DNA from: Adineta steineri
Taxonomy: Eukaryota; Rotifera; Eurotatoria; Adinetida; Adinetidae
Length of the DNA stretch: 64,000 nt
NCBI GenBank assembly: GCA_905250115.1
Contig: CAJNOI010000119.1
Coordinates: forward strand, 240,622-304,621
Direction of reading: 5' to 3'
Shown: positions 11,795-23,117 of the stretch, one piece after another
Position numbering within the stretch: position 1 is the first letter of the stretch
How the letters are laid out: every line of letters starts with the position of its first letter
Notes under the pieces: generated by a model
Told to the model about the DNA's origin: nothing
The model's database searches: none
The model's input: the letters and a program-made list of their open reading frames with translations, nothing else
Program-made: the position numbers and the translations under genes

Positions 11795-12599
11795 ATTAAC
11801 ATGCGCTATAATAAAAACGTAAATATCTTGTTGGAAAGAATAATAAAATACAAAGGTCCGCTCACTTTCATTTCGATATAACAATTATTTTTCCATTAGA
11901 ACTATTTTATCATATATCTATCGATTACCTTATTTTGTTAATCTTAATTCAGTAGCACAATATCCCAATTACAATTCAGAAAAAGAAATAATTCGAATCA
12001 ACTATTTGCTTTTAAGATACTGCAAATGCTTTGTACCATATAATTGTAAACGTCTCCGCCTTATCTACTGGTGTTCAGTGCCTAACTCTGTATGTTGATT
12101 TATGAAAAATCATTAGCTATACATACAGGATAAGGCATCATCCATCTTTAGGGAAGTATCCAACGGAAGGTTGAGATTGAACGCTCGGGAAAACTCCATT
12201 AAACAAAATATACATGAAAAGATGACACATAGATAACGTAAGGAAAAGATCAAGCATGCATGATAGACAGGAATGGAAAAAATCAAGTCTGTGTGACATA
12301 AGAAAGAAGAGATAATAGGAAAGAAGGAAAATACCAAGTGACACATGTGATAGAGTATGAATGTTGATGTAGAGATTTGTGTGCATCCACGTCTAACCAC
12401 TGCTACACATCCTCAACATATAAATAACATCCATGCAAATCTACTCAAACAAAGAGGTGTTCTCAACTATCATCATCAATTTAGAGGTAGTTTGGGTGTG
12501 AGTGTAAATGTAGCATGAGAATTGTATCCATCGCTCACTCACACCCATCCTAAATATCAATTTATTTCTTGTATGTAAGAATTTAGTTATTTTAGAAGA
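11795..12599. other. Non-coding stretch
   Basis: Beyond the duplicated promoter segment nothing coding is supported. A degenerate hairpin-element copy lies at 12485-12550, just before the F-box relic. Confidence 0.4.
12485..12550. repeat. Dispersed hairpin element, copy 3
   Basis: Left arm TTTGGGTGTGAGTG and right arm CGCTCACTCACACCCATCC are mutually complementary around an AT-rich loop. It sits about 40 bp before the acceptor of the truncated F-box relic. Confidence 0.45.
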
Positions 12600-13227
12600 A
12601 AATATATATTATTTACTGAAGGATTAGTTGAACGAACATGTCCTTACAATGACAAAATTAATATCGATTGTGTTCGTTCTATTGAAATTCGACTTGAAAA
12701 AGTTATTGAGAATTGTGCAACATATTTTCCAAATATAACTGAACTTAAAATTTCATCTATGAATATAAATCAAAATGAAATTTTCAATAGTTTACAATAT
12801 ATTCTTCCTTTACAACAACTGACTACTTTATTAATTAATGATCCGAAATGTAATCTTGAAAAGATGATTGAATTATTACATTATCTACCTAAACTTTCAA
12901 GTTTAACAATTCAACATATATTAATTCATGAGAACGATCTAGTATGTATTCAATAAAATGAAGTTTATCAATTGATATCAACTAGAAATAATATAAAAAA
13001 TTTGATTATTTGTTAATCTTTGTCCTCAATTACAACGTTTAATGATCAATACATTTACAAATTGTATAGAATCGATTCTAAGATTTTTATTATTAAAAAA
13101 TAATACTGGTCATTTATCTTCATTATGTTTGAAAAATGTATCGGAAGATGAAATTGAAAAATTACTTGCTAATTATTCATGGAAAATAGTTAATGTAGTG
13201 TTAAATGATATGTATTTATGGTGGTGA
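12588..13227 (+). pseudogene. F-box/LRR family relic, last exon only
   Basis: The reading begins right after a TTTTAG acceptor with RRKYILFTEGLVERT, which parallels the last exon of the F-box/LRR gene at 58436-60472 (it too opens RRK after an AG acceptor). It ends in LNDMYLWW followed by a stop, matching that gene's DSDIYIWW end. LRR-like text lies between, but a TAA at about 12954 and a frame change near 13015 break it. No upstream F-box exons are present. It is a 5'-truncated, decayed family member. Confidence 0.65.
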
Positions 13228-13550
13228 TATTATCGATGAATGAAATCTAATAAACACGAAGTTATTTTTGTTAATGTTATAAATAAAAGTTATTCTTAGG
13301 AATTTGTGAAATGATCATAGTTTTAGTATAACAAAAGTCAATATCTTCTTGTATATTTAAACACAAATAGATGAACAAAAAATAATAATAATAAATACAC
13401 ACAAATATTTGTAAATATGAAAAACAAAACGTCTGATGAAGTTGGTGTTTTTTTATCTTTTACTGATTTGTTCTCACCATCACTGTTCTCCTAACATTAA
13501 AAGTCAACGCAAAAAAAAAACAATAATTTAGTTGAATAAAAAAGTTCTAT
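13228..13550. other. Short intergenic stretch; left edge of duplicated block
   Basis: AT-rich with no gene seen. Homology to the second block copy is visible from 13474, but the sequence left of the second copy is hidden by the N gap. Confidence 0.4.
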
Positions 13551-14379
13551 TTATATGTCTTGTACAAAATTGCCTGGAAATAAACCAATTTTTCCATGTA
13601 AATTTCCTTTACACCATTGATCTGGACGACGTTCGAGTAACAAAATTAGATCACCTAGAAAATGAATCATAAATAAGAACAAAATAATATTCGTAGAATT
13701 TTACCTGGTTGTATGGTTAATTCATCATCATGTTCTGCAACATAAGAATCTATAACTTTAACAAATTTAATTGTTTGTTGCTGTCGTAGAGAATCTGTTG
13801 ATGCTGTCATAACAGATGGAAGAACTGAAGAAGGTGGATGAGGTGCTGCTGATCGATTATCTATACAACATAATAAAAGTATTAGTAAGAGAAATTATTA
13901 TTTAACAATCAGCATGCACGTGGGGAAAAAACAAATCAATGCAATCACATGCAGAAGTTTCATTTAAACTTACACATTGAATGTAAGATTGCAGAATTTT
14001 TTGAGAGCGTGAGTAGGTATGGGTGTCTCTTCTTTATGTCTCTAACTCACACCCACACCCTCAAGATGGTATACAGGATTGGATTCTATTAATTTACTAG
14101 TCTTTTACCTGCATGTTTTGTTACTAAATCAACTATATCACGAATAGCAAGATTAAGTGGAAGTGAATCGATATTTGTGCTTGATATTGTGATTCCATCA
14201 CGTAGCGGACAGATAAATTGGCCTTGATTGCTAGCCGCCAAATCTTTGATGCATTGCAAGCAATATGTATGCGAACAGGGCAATATGCGGGGTTCATTAA
14301 AATTGTCCAGACATATTGGACATTTTATTATATCTTCAAGTTGTTCTTTAAATTCTTCTCCATTTGTCTTCGATGGCAT
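13551..14379 (-). CDS. Chimeric RING-SH3 protein, copy A
   Basis: Exons 14379-14109, 13860-13705 and 13654-13551 join in phase 1 at both introns and give a 176-residue protein. Residues 1-90 are about 86% identical to exon 1 of the TRIM-LRR gene at 8788-11337, with the same donor position and phase, including the RING ligands C20, C23, C35, H37, C40, C43, C57. Residues 91-120 are a Pro/Ser linker. Residues 121-174 are an SH3 domain (ELTIQPGD, the DQW...GNLHGKIGLFPGNFV core). B-boxes and LRRs are absent. A small ubiquitin-ligase-like adaptor is inferred. The copied segment includes the TRIM upstream region, so it may share that gene's expression. Splicing of RING to SH3 is deduced from phase and the 248-nt spacing, not from RNA. 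Confidence 0.7.
14001..14066. repeat. Dispersed hairpin element, copy 4, at fusion junction
   Basis: Left arm TTGAGAGCGTGAGTAGG..GGGTGT pairs with right arm AACTCACACCCACACCC and TCAAGA. It lies inside intron 1 of the RING-SH3 gene, a few bases from where similarity to the TRIM-LRR gene starts (about 14071). Confidence 0.6.
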
Positions 14380-16614
14380 TTTGATGACTGAATGATAATC
14401 TACAAAAAAAAATAGATTGCTGATGGAAAGTATTTTAAAAGTATGAGAACTTCAACTAAAGAATATATTAGTGTATTGTACGCTTCGAGTTAGAAAGAGT
14501 ATAATCTTTTTTTTTCCAACCACCATTCATGCAATGTTATGTAAGCTTTTCATCAATATCTGCATGCTTTTTTTATGTCGATGTCTCAGAGGCAAAGTCA
14601 AGAAAAATGATTAATAGTTACTTCCTACTGACAAAATGCTCTTATTCAGTGACTCAGAGGGAAAAAATAAATAAGTATTTTGTTGGTAAATGGCATAAAG
14701 TAAAAAAATATTTTCACTATAGGTCATGAATAAGCCTAAGACATTTAGATGAATTTTAAGTGAAAAACAAACATGTTACTTTCATATTGTTGCAAATCGA
14801 ACGATGAAAAACATGAAAGCGTTGCCAGGTACTAAAAGCACTTTGATTCTGTATCTAATCGGGGAGAAATATGTATCTGGCCAAGAAATAATTCAAAAAT
14901 AACTTCATACAATAAAATATTGATCTCCTCTTGTGTAAATTATTCTCAAGAAAAACGAAAAAAAAAAACATTCTCCTCTTATTCATATTTACGCTAAACG
15001 ATGTGGCAAATAAAATTCAATGCGACAAAAGGCATATTGCATCATTTACATCATTTATTTCCTTTTCTTAATCCTCTCCAGTTATTGCACAATCATTAGA
15101 AATTTGTAATTGACGATAAAGACAAATTCATTTAAACAATCAATAGCATCTGCACCATACTATATAATAAATAGTGTACACTACTCTGACTTTTATACGT
15201 ATAACATTAAAATGAAACTTAGTGAGGCCTCTCTAGACTTCAGATGAACGGATCTGAGTTAATTAAAAATATGAACATATAAAACGTGTGTATTGTGAAT
15301 GAACAAACATTAATTAATTGAAATATATTAAATACTGTCGCTAGAATGATATACGTGCTGAGGGTTTACTGCGTACGAAACGTATTCTTTAGTATGTTAT
15401 CGGTCGTACTTTTATTATTTTTTATTCTTTATCTTTCACGTAGTATATATGAAAAAATAGAAAGCGATACACGTGGCAAGGTTATTTTCGTACGTACGAA
15501 ATGAATTCTTTAATACGTTGCTAGTCTACTGGTCATTCTTCTATTATCTTTTTTCCCTCTTAACACACTCCTTAAATAGCACCGATCCAGCTAGTAACTG
15601 AGAAGAATGTTTGTTAAAACACAGTATTTACAATCGTTGAATGTATTCGTAAGTTATATACTATATTCTATAAGTTTGAATGTTAATTAGATTGTACAAT
15701 ATTCAATTCAGCTATATGTGTCGTGCAATTAGTTTTTATCCAAAACAATCCTTCTTGAATTTTTTACAGATGAATGTATTCAACTTCGAGATTAAAATTT
15801 CTTAAGTCGTCAAATAGCTTAATCTGCAAATTAGATCAACTTTTTTTATCTCACCCTTTTTTCAGAAACGAGAACGTGGAAAATGATATCTGAAAACGAC
15901 TCTTGAGTTCAGTATTATCGAAGACAGTAAGATCTGTCTTAGTGAACTCCTCTTTATTTTGAATATAAACGCATTTTTTCGATCCCATCCGTATATATTA
16001 ATCTTCATATAGGAGGTATTAATAGGAGGCGCTAATTGAATAATTATATGATTGGAATTGTGGAGTCTGTAATCTATTTCCATGAAAATAAATATATAAA
16101 TATAATTGTTTTTGTTTTGTACAGTTTCTAGAACTTTGGATATCACATATGGTATCTTGCAATAAATTATGTCTAGCATAAAAAACAATTGTAAAAAATG
16201 ATACCAATGAAAATTTTTTAGCTGCTGAGAATAGTTCGTATGATGATGGTTTAGATGTGTCAACAGCAATCCAAATGATGTATCGTCGGCAATTGTTATT
16301 AACTACAATCGAAGCTGATCAATATCTATCTAAATTCGAATACTCCTAAAGAAAATCTATTCGTGATTTTTTTAAACGCACCTAAACAGAATTTGGATAC
16401 AATATTCTAAAAATGTTTTAGAAAAAAGTGTGAAATATTAAAAGTCATTTAAATGAGGTCGAGAATAAAAAGACTTATGTTTTGGCTTATTTTTATTTGA
16501 TTCTTTCTTCTTTATGAATACCCTGATATATACAGAATGATTTTCATTGGTTTCAATGGTATTCACATTAGATAAATAATATTCTTTGATGTTTTAGATA
16601 CTAATACAAACGAG
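14380..16614. other. Intergenic region, RING-SH3 to P450 (copy A)
   Basis: The first 450 bp is the copied TRIM upstream region. The rest holds no supported gene. Two 33-nt direct repeats beginning GTACGAAA lie at 15373-15405 and 15494-15526, about 75% alike. A short coding-like stretch near 16210-16349 (+) reads to a stop but carries a nonsense codon in copy B. Confidence 0.45.
15373..15526. repeat. Pair of 33-nt direct repeats
   Basis: Two imperfect direct repeats opening GTACGAAA, continuing ATTCTTTA, and ending near GGTC or AGTC. They are also present in copy B at 27308-27340 and 27429-27461. Role unknown; possibly the remains of an old insertion. Confidence 0.45.
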
Positions 16615-18159
16615 ATGTTAATTCTTATTGTGTCTATAATTGTGACACTTATCCTCAGTTTCATTACATTCATTTATTTCAAGCTTATTCGATCTCAAAA
16701 ACGTGTATACGATGCTTTTCGAGCACAAGGTGTTCCAAGTGAACCGTTTATTCCACTTGTTGGTCAACTTTGGCACATGAATGAGGCTAATAAAATAGGT
16801 AGAGGTATGGATTATATTGTGGATCTCGTACAAAAACATGGCTCCTACTTTCTATTTGGTTTTGGCCCATTAACTCGAATGATACTTGTTGAACCAGAAC
16901 TTATATCCGACGTTTTAGGTCGTTCAAACACTGCGAACTATCAAAAACCACCTGATCTGATAAATATTGTTAAACCAATTCTTGGAACACATAATCTTTT
17001 AGTTAGCGAAGGAGATGAACATGATCGCGCGCGCAAAATGCTAAATCCTGCCTTTCATTTTGTTAATCTTCGTTCAATGGTGCCAATTATGTCAAACGAA
17101 ACGGTTAAGGCTATCGACTCTCTTCTTTCGCTTGCATCATCAACAAACGAAGTCAATTTGGAAATTCAAATGAATAGCTTAACTCTTTCCATCATTGCAT
17201 CGAGTGCTTTTAGTCAAGGTTTTGAAACTACACCACATGCTAAAGAGAGTATGTGTACAACATTTAATGAGGTAAAAGATGTAATTGAATATCGAACATT
17301 ACATATGATCAATCAGATCAAATTCCTAGCAGAATTGCCATTTTGGGGTAAAAAAATTGTCGATGATGGAGCAAAAAAAGTCAATGATTTTGTTGATCAG
17401 GCAATTGCTGATCGACGAAGTGGAAAATCAACTAGTTTGTGTGCTGGTCAAGATATACTTGATCTTCTTTTAAATGCTGTTGATGATAAGGGTGAATCAT
17501 TTTCTGATCAACAGATAAGAGACGAAGCACTAACCTTTGTCCTTGCTGGTCATGAAACTACTGGAAATTTAATGACTTGGACACTCTACTTATTAATGAC
17601 ACATGCTGAAGTGTTAGAAGCGTGTCGCGAAGAAGTCGATCGTATTTTACCCAATGGAACGATTCCTGATTTTGAACATATGGCTGATCTTCAGGTAATT
17701 GAAGCTGTTCTCTACGAAAGCCTTCGTCTTTATCCACCTGCTGCATTTATTGTTCGTCAATGCATTAAAGAACATACAATTGGCGGTACTAATGGTAAAT
17801 CTTCAATTTTTATTCCTGTTGGCGCTATGATTGTAATTCATAACTATACCCTACATCGACGAGAGGACTATTGGTCTTGTCCACTCGAGTTTGATTATAA
17901 ACGATGGATGCGTGATCCAGTATCTGGACTAAAACCAAAACTTACTCATCCATATGCTTATCTTCCGTTTGCATCAGGCACGAGAAATTGTATTGGACAG
18001 AACTTTGCAATACTCGAAGCAAAAGTGATGCTTGCAATGCTTGTACAACGGTGTAACTTCACGTTAGTACCTGGACAACAAATTGTTCCTGAAATGAAAG
18101 GTGTAACGATGAAAACTAAATATGGTTTGTTTGCATATGTAGAAAAAAGAGAAATCTAG
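16615..18159 (+). CDS. Cytochrome P450, intact copy A
   Basis: Single-exon, 514 residues, the usual length for a microsomal P450. Residues 1-24 form the hydrophobic N-terminal anchor, followed by a basic SQKR turn. The oxygen-binding helix I motif AGHETT is at residues 311-316, the ExxR motif ESLR at 368-371, and the haem loop FASGTRNCIGQ carries the axial cysteine at residue 459. Expected role: NADPH-dependent mono-oxygenation at the endoplasmic reticulum, with substrate unknown. The overall pattern is closest to CYP4/CYP46-like animal enzymes, but the clan is not certain. No introns, unlike most neighbours. Copy B lacks the anchor. Confidence 0.93.
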   Translation: MLILIVSIIVTLILSFITFIYFKLIRSQKRVYDAFRAQGVPSEPFIPLVGQLWHMNEANKIGRGMDYIVDLVQKHGSYFLFGFGPLTRMILVEPELISDVLGRSNTANYQKPPDLINIVKPILGTHNLLVSEGDEHDRARKMLNPAFHFVNLRSMVPIMSNETVKAIDSLLSLASSTNEVNLEIQMNSLTLSIIASSAFSQGFETTPHAKESMCTTFNEVKDVIEYRTLHMINQIKFLAELPFWGKKIVDDGAKKVNDFVDQAIADRRSGKSTSLCAGQDILDLLLNAVDDKGESFSDQQIRDEALTFVLAGHETTGNLMTWTLYLLMTHAEVLEACREEVDRILPNGTIPDFEHMADLQVIEAVLYESLRLYPPAAFIVRQCIKEHTIGGTNGKSSIFIPVGAMIVIHNYTLHRREDYWSCPLEFDYKRWMRDPVSGLKPKLTHPYAYLPFASGTRNCIGQNFAILEAKVMLAMLVQRCNFTLVPGQQIVPEMKGVTMKTKYGLFAYVEKREI

Positions 18160-18854
18160 TGATTCTATTCAAAATGTCAATATTCATGCAATCAATTCTA
18201 CTCTATTGACTTCTTTTTTAATTATTTATCTTAAATTATTCATACGTTGTCATTAGAAAAAAATAAATATATTTTCGGCGAACGTTTTTGTACTTTATTA
18301 GTTTTATTTTTCATTTAAGTCTTTACTTTTCAATGAACTACATCAAAAGTTCATTAATATTTCTTACATGTTTATTAACATGAAGAGAGGAAATAAATTA
18401 TAACTTTATTTGATTAAAAGGTGAGTTAAACTAATCATTGTTCGTATTTGTTTTCTTCTATTAAAACAAGTGTATTCATTCCTTTACTATTTTTGATGTT
18501 AAATTATGAGCAAAGATGATCCTCTCTATACAACAACATCTGATCGAATGATTTTTTTGCTAAATTCTCATGACGTCACATGTATAAATAGCCAGAATTT
18601 AATGACAAATATATTTTTATGCTCATATCATGCATAAATCCATAATGACAGTTTTTTTCTTCATAGAATTTAATGAGCATAAAGACATTTGACTTTATAA
18701 ATGCATTAAAACATTCATTTAAACAATTTTGTTATATTACTAATCTATCATTAAATAAAGTTATCCGCAATGGAAAAAGTAATCTGGCGAAACAAAATAA
18801 TATTTTCTTTGCATTATTCTTTGTAGATTATCAAGTAATATCAAATAGTGAAAA
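18160..18854. other. Intergenic, P450 to receptor (copy A)
   Basis: No gene seen. Contains the CRE plus TATA motif pair listed separately, 265 bp before the receptor start codon. Confidence 0.4.
18571..18590 (+). promoter_or_regulatory. Putative receptor promoter: CRE and TATA-like box
   Basis: A perfect palindromic TGACGTCA (18571-18578) is followed four bases later by TATAAATA (18583-18590). Both are unchanged in copy B (31631-31650). The consensus match to a cAMP-response element is exact; function and transcription start are inferred. Confidence 0.4.
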
Positions 18855-19866
18855 ATGACATCGTTATCATATATTGCTGATGAGATAACATTATATTTTG
18901 GATATTTTCTTCTTTTCATAGGTGTTACTGGCAATGGAATGAATATTCTTATTTTCCTAAGTATTCGTACTTATCGCACCACTCCTTGCACATTTTACTT
19001 TCTTATTTGTTCAATACTTAATCTAGCTTATATATCAATCACTCTTATTACTCGTATTATGAGTATAGGTTATGGAATCGACTTCACTCATACATCAATA
19101 GTTTGGTGTAAATTAAGACAATTCTTTGTTGTTTCACTTAGTTTAATTAGTGTAACATGTTCATGTTTGGCAACAATCGATCAATTTTTAGTTACATCAA
19201 AGAATGCTAATCTTCGTCGATATAGTAATATGAAATTGACATATCGAATTACTTTGATTTCCATTATAATCTGGTGTCTTCATGCAATTCCTGTTTTTGT
19301 CTTTCGCGATATAATACCGACTAGTAATACATGTGTAAACATCAATGCTATCTATGCCATTTATATACCTCTATATCTTATTGGTCTCTTCTGTGGCATT
19401 CCAGTTTTAATTGTAATCATATTTGGGTATTTGGCTTATCGAAATATTCGTCAAACACAAGTTCTTCTTGATCAACATGCTGATCGACAAATAACAAAGA
19501 TGACTATTATTCAAGTATTATTTATTATAATTTTTATGGTTCCATTTGGTATTTACGCTACTTACAGTTCAATAACATCAAATATTGCTAAAAGTGCAGA
19601 TCGATTATTAAAAGAATACTTTGCTTCAGTAATTATTTTAACACTAACAAGTTTTTACTTTGCCGTATGCTCCTTTATTTTTGTTATGAACATAAATTTT
19701 CTTTATAAATTATTTATTTTAGGGAAGTTGTTATATGTTTATGATTTCATCAAGACGTTTTCGCCAAGCTGTATTAGCTCGAATATTATGGTGCAAAAGA
19801 ACACATCGAGTTAATCCATTGCATTTAATTACAATTGGAAGAGTTATATTACCATACAATACATAA
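18855..19866 (+). CDS. Rhodopsin-like 7TM receptor, copy A
   Basis: Two exons, 18855-19664 and 19723-19866, encode 317 residues. TM1 carries GNGMN (the class A GN motif). TM3 ends in TIDQFLV in place of the canonical DRY. TM7 and the tail are completed by exon 2 (GSCYMFMISSRRFRQ...). The unspliced frame would run to 19814 with a poor tail. Between the two copies, changes in the spliced frame are mostly synonymous, while the unspliced frame has amino-acid changes, so the 58-nt intron (GTATGC...TTTTAG) is real. Ligand unknown; a chemosensory or peptide receptor is plausible. Confidence 0.85.
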
Positions 19867-20502
19867 TTAATTCTACATATTTTATGTTCTTAAAATATCT
19901 TTTTTTCTGTCATCATCTCGTGCATTATTCCATTCAAGAATTAAAATTGTTGTTTTGTAATGTTTTTGTCAGGAAATAAAAAATATATGTTTAAATGATC
20001 TAGAAGAGAATTAACTCTTACGAAGTAATTATTTATGCACAAATGTAATTCAACAAAAGAAAAATTTGTTCTCACACTATAAAATATTATTTATTAATAA
20101 AACATTTAAAGTAATTATGGTATGTTCAGAGAATTAAAGATGTGGGTAATGAATGAGAAGAATCTGTACTTACAGCCACATCATTGTCTAGCAAATATAT
20201 TTCATTCGCTCTACGACCGTTTCAATCCCTGTCATATCAACTGCATAAGAAATAATAGTAAAAATGATTCGATGCATGTTTTTAAAGACATATTTCTTCA
20301 GTCATTTATCGAAAGTATAATAATATTAGTTTATATTCGCATGACTATTTAAAAACTTACGAAACAACACATTTTTTTTGATTGTAAAGATGTTTCATTT
20401 TATTAGCTTAATCAATTCAATGTAATTGAAAAAATTTCGTTACAAGTCTATCATTTACATAAATGATTAGATAAATCCTGAGATATTTTTTTTTATTAAA
20501 CT
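19867..20502. other. Intergenic between converging genes (copy A)
   Basis: 3' regions of the receptor (+) and SHQ1 (-). No supported gene; AT-rich with several AATAAA-like runs on both strands. Confidence 0.4.
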
Positions 20503-21947
20503 TTAACAATTCTTTTTATCTGATGATGATGATGAACAATCATCGTCATCATCAGTATCACTAATTTCATGTAAAGTCACTTTCCAAGAAAAAGTTTTTT
20601 CTTCAAAATTTAATTCTAGATTATTTTCATCAAGTTCATATTCAATAGTATGTTTCATAGCTTCTACTAATGAATTTAACCATTTTGTTTGACATTCTGT
20701 TTGTATCCATAAACAATAATCATTTAAATAAAGTGTATTTAATAAATATCGATGTTCTTCATCCAAAAATAAACGTCTCATTTGAAGTAAACATTGAAGT
20801 ATTGTAGATTTTCCCATTGAAAATATTTCTATAACATCAAGTAAACATTTTTTTGCAAGTTTAAATGAACGAATAAGTGGATAGATTAAAGTTCGACGAC
20901 AACATGCTATTAGAACAGATGGAAGATCAGTAAATGTATCAAACCATGACAATGTTGATGATAATTTATGAATATTCCATGAAGATTCACAACATGGTTC
21001 ACCTCTACGAAGAAAAAAATATATATATTTTTGTATTATATGTAAGTTTTTCTTACTGTGTAATTCGTTGATCATAAACAAATGCATAAAGTAAATCAAT
21101 AAGTCCTAGATAAATTGATATTTGATCATCAATGAATAATTGTTTATATTTAAGATTTTTTAAATCATCTCGATCTTGTTCATCTAATTGATCTTCTAAA
21201 ATTAATTTATAATCAAATATTGTTTCATCATTTAATTCATATTTATCAGCTAGATAATGTTCAGAATTAAAATCCGATTGTTCTTGTTCTAAACGGCATG
21301 AACGAATTGATGATGTTGGAAGTGTATCTGGTGACTGGTTATCAAATATTAAACAATATTCTGAATCAAAAGTTGTAAATAAATCTTTATATTGATGATT
21401 AAAACCATATGAATATGAAGATATTAAATTTTCTTTTGGTTGATCTAAATAAATGAATATGAAATAAAAATCAAAAGACTTTATTTTTTTATATACCATC
21501 AATTTCAAGTTGTCTCATTTGATTCCATAATGGTTCATCTTCATCCTCTTCCTCCTCATCATCTTCTTCTTCTTCATTTGTTAAATCGTTATCAATTTCT
21601 TCAATTTTATTTGATGATACTTTTGCTTTTTTATTCAATAATGTCGTCAACATATCAAGATTTTCGAACTGTTCATTTTTTGTTTCTTTTTCATATGTAA
21701 AACAAAATGAAGATGTATCAATATCATATTTATAATTAGATGCATCTTTATCAATTACACGACCAGGTAAATATAAATGAAGATAATACGGTTTACAAGC
21801 AAAATAGAATTCATTTGGTGAAGGTAAATCAATTTCAATACCATTATTTTCTTCATTTGATGATGATGAGAATTTAACATATGGACATCGAACTGTAATT
21901 AATAATTGTGTTGAAGTTTGAGTTAATGAAAAACGAGGAATTAACAT
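20503..21947 (-). CDS. SHQ1: SHQ1, H/ACA snoRNP assembly chaperone, copy A
   Basis: Exons 21947-21497, 21444-21057 and 21004-20503 encode 446 residues. The N-terminal CS-like domain shows CPYVKFSS and FACKPYYLHLYLPGRV. An acidic linker (poly-Glu/Asp, about residues 132-145) follows, then the SHQ1-specific helical domain with DFNSEHYLAD, ESSWNIHKLSSTLSWFDTFTD and LNDYCLWIQ, and a short acidic Ser-rich tail. In known biology SHQ1 binds dyskerin (Cbf5) before H/ACA RNP assembly, in nucleoplasm and cytosol. The start at 21947 is favoured because upstream frames differ between the copies through a one-base T-run change, and the family starts this way. Confidence 0.92.
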
Positions 21948-23117
21948 CGTGTCTTTTTTTTTCTTCTATCAAAATGATCTATTTCGATATTTTGATTAAG
22001 AATTGGTCATATTATATTGGAAGGATGGTAATGGATATTAGATGGACTTAATGATAGAGGGCGTTGTTGATCGAGAAGCTCTTCCTTAAATATAGAATTT
22101 CGATTAATGGAAGAATAACTTAGTAATATAGATCATTGTGGTAATCACGATGTGATATTGAATTGATTGTGAAGAGTAACAATATTTATATTATAATGAA
22201 TTGTTCTAAATTACTAAATTCTTTCAAAAATATACAGAAGTCAAGTTTTTTGTTAGTTTAAATCAACGGTTCTAGAGTTAGCAAATAGTGCATAATAGTT
22301 TATAAAAGATAAATTTTCTCTCTTTGATATAATTTATTTTTTCGTTATATTGTAAATCAATGATCATTATTGTTTATAGTTCTGGCCTTACTTGATGAAT
22401 CAGTATTTTCGGTCGTCACCATCGATTCAAATGAATATTAAATAACACATAGATTAATTGTTTACGAAATCGTTTCGGATGCACAAATATATGTATAAAA
22501 AGAACTCTAGATTAATATATAAATTATTTTGACTCTTACAGCAAAATAAGTATAGTAACTAAGAAGAGTAATAGACACAATAAATTGAAAGATTTGGAAT
22601 TGTTCGTCGTTTGTAAATATTGATCAATTAATTATTGAATTTCTTCGATATTTTAAGATCGTCTTTTAAGTACTGATAGAGCCAAAAAATTTCTGTTCTT
22701 ATATATAAGTTTTAATGTCATGTAGAAAATAAAATTAGCTTACGATACATTCCATATTAATAATTATTAGTAAACGTTTCATCGCATTTCAAATCTGTAA
22801 CTCAAAAGTAACTGCTGAGTTCTGACGTTAGAAAACAAAATTGTCACGCAAATGAAAAACAATTTATTTTTAGAAACTATTATTTTAATCATTAACCATG
22901 TATTATAATACTACTTCTATCGATTATACACAAGAAAGAATAATTTGTTAATTAAAATAATATAGTCTACACGATAGTCTTAATTATCTTTTTGATCAAA
23001 TATATAATCACACAATGAAAACAGATGATGTCAATGATAATCAATTGTAAGTAGATTCTTCATTTATTAGTGTAAGAAATAGCTACATTGTTTAAATATT
23101 ATTCAAAATTCTATTAA
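21948..23117. other. Intergenic, GNAT to SHQ1 (copy A)
   Basis: No supported gene on either strand. It includes the SHQ1 promoter and the 3' region of the GNAT gene, aligned throughout with 35009-36082. Confidence 0.4.

Noticed and set aside
16210..16349. Coding-like stretch (+) reading DGLDVSTAIQMMYRRQ and ending FEYS before a stop
   Set aside because: No start, no recognised domain, and copy B has an in-frame stop; at most a relic.
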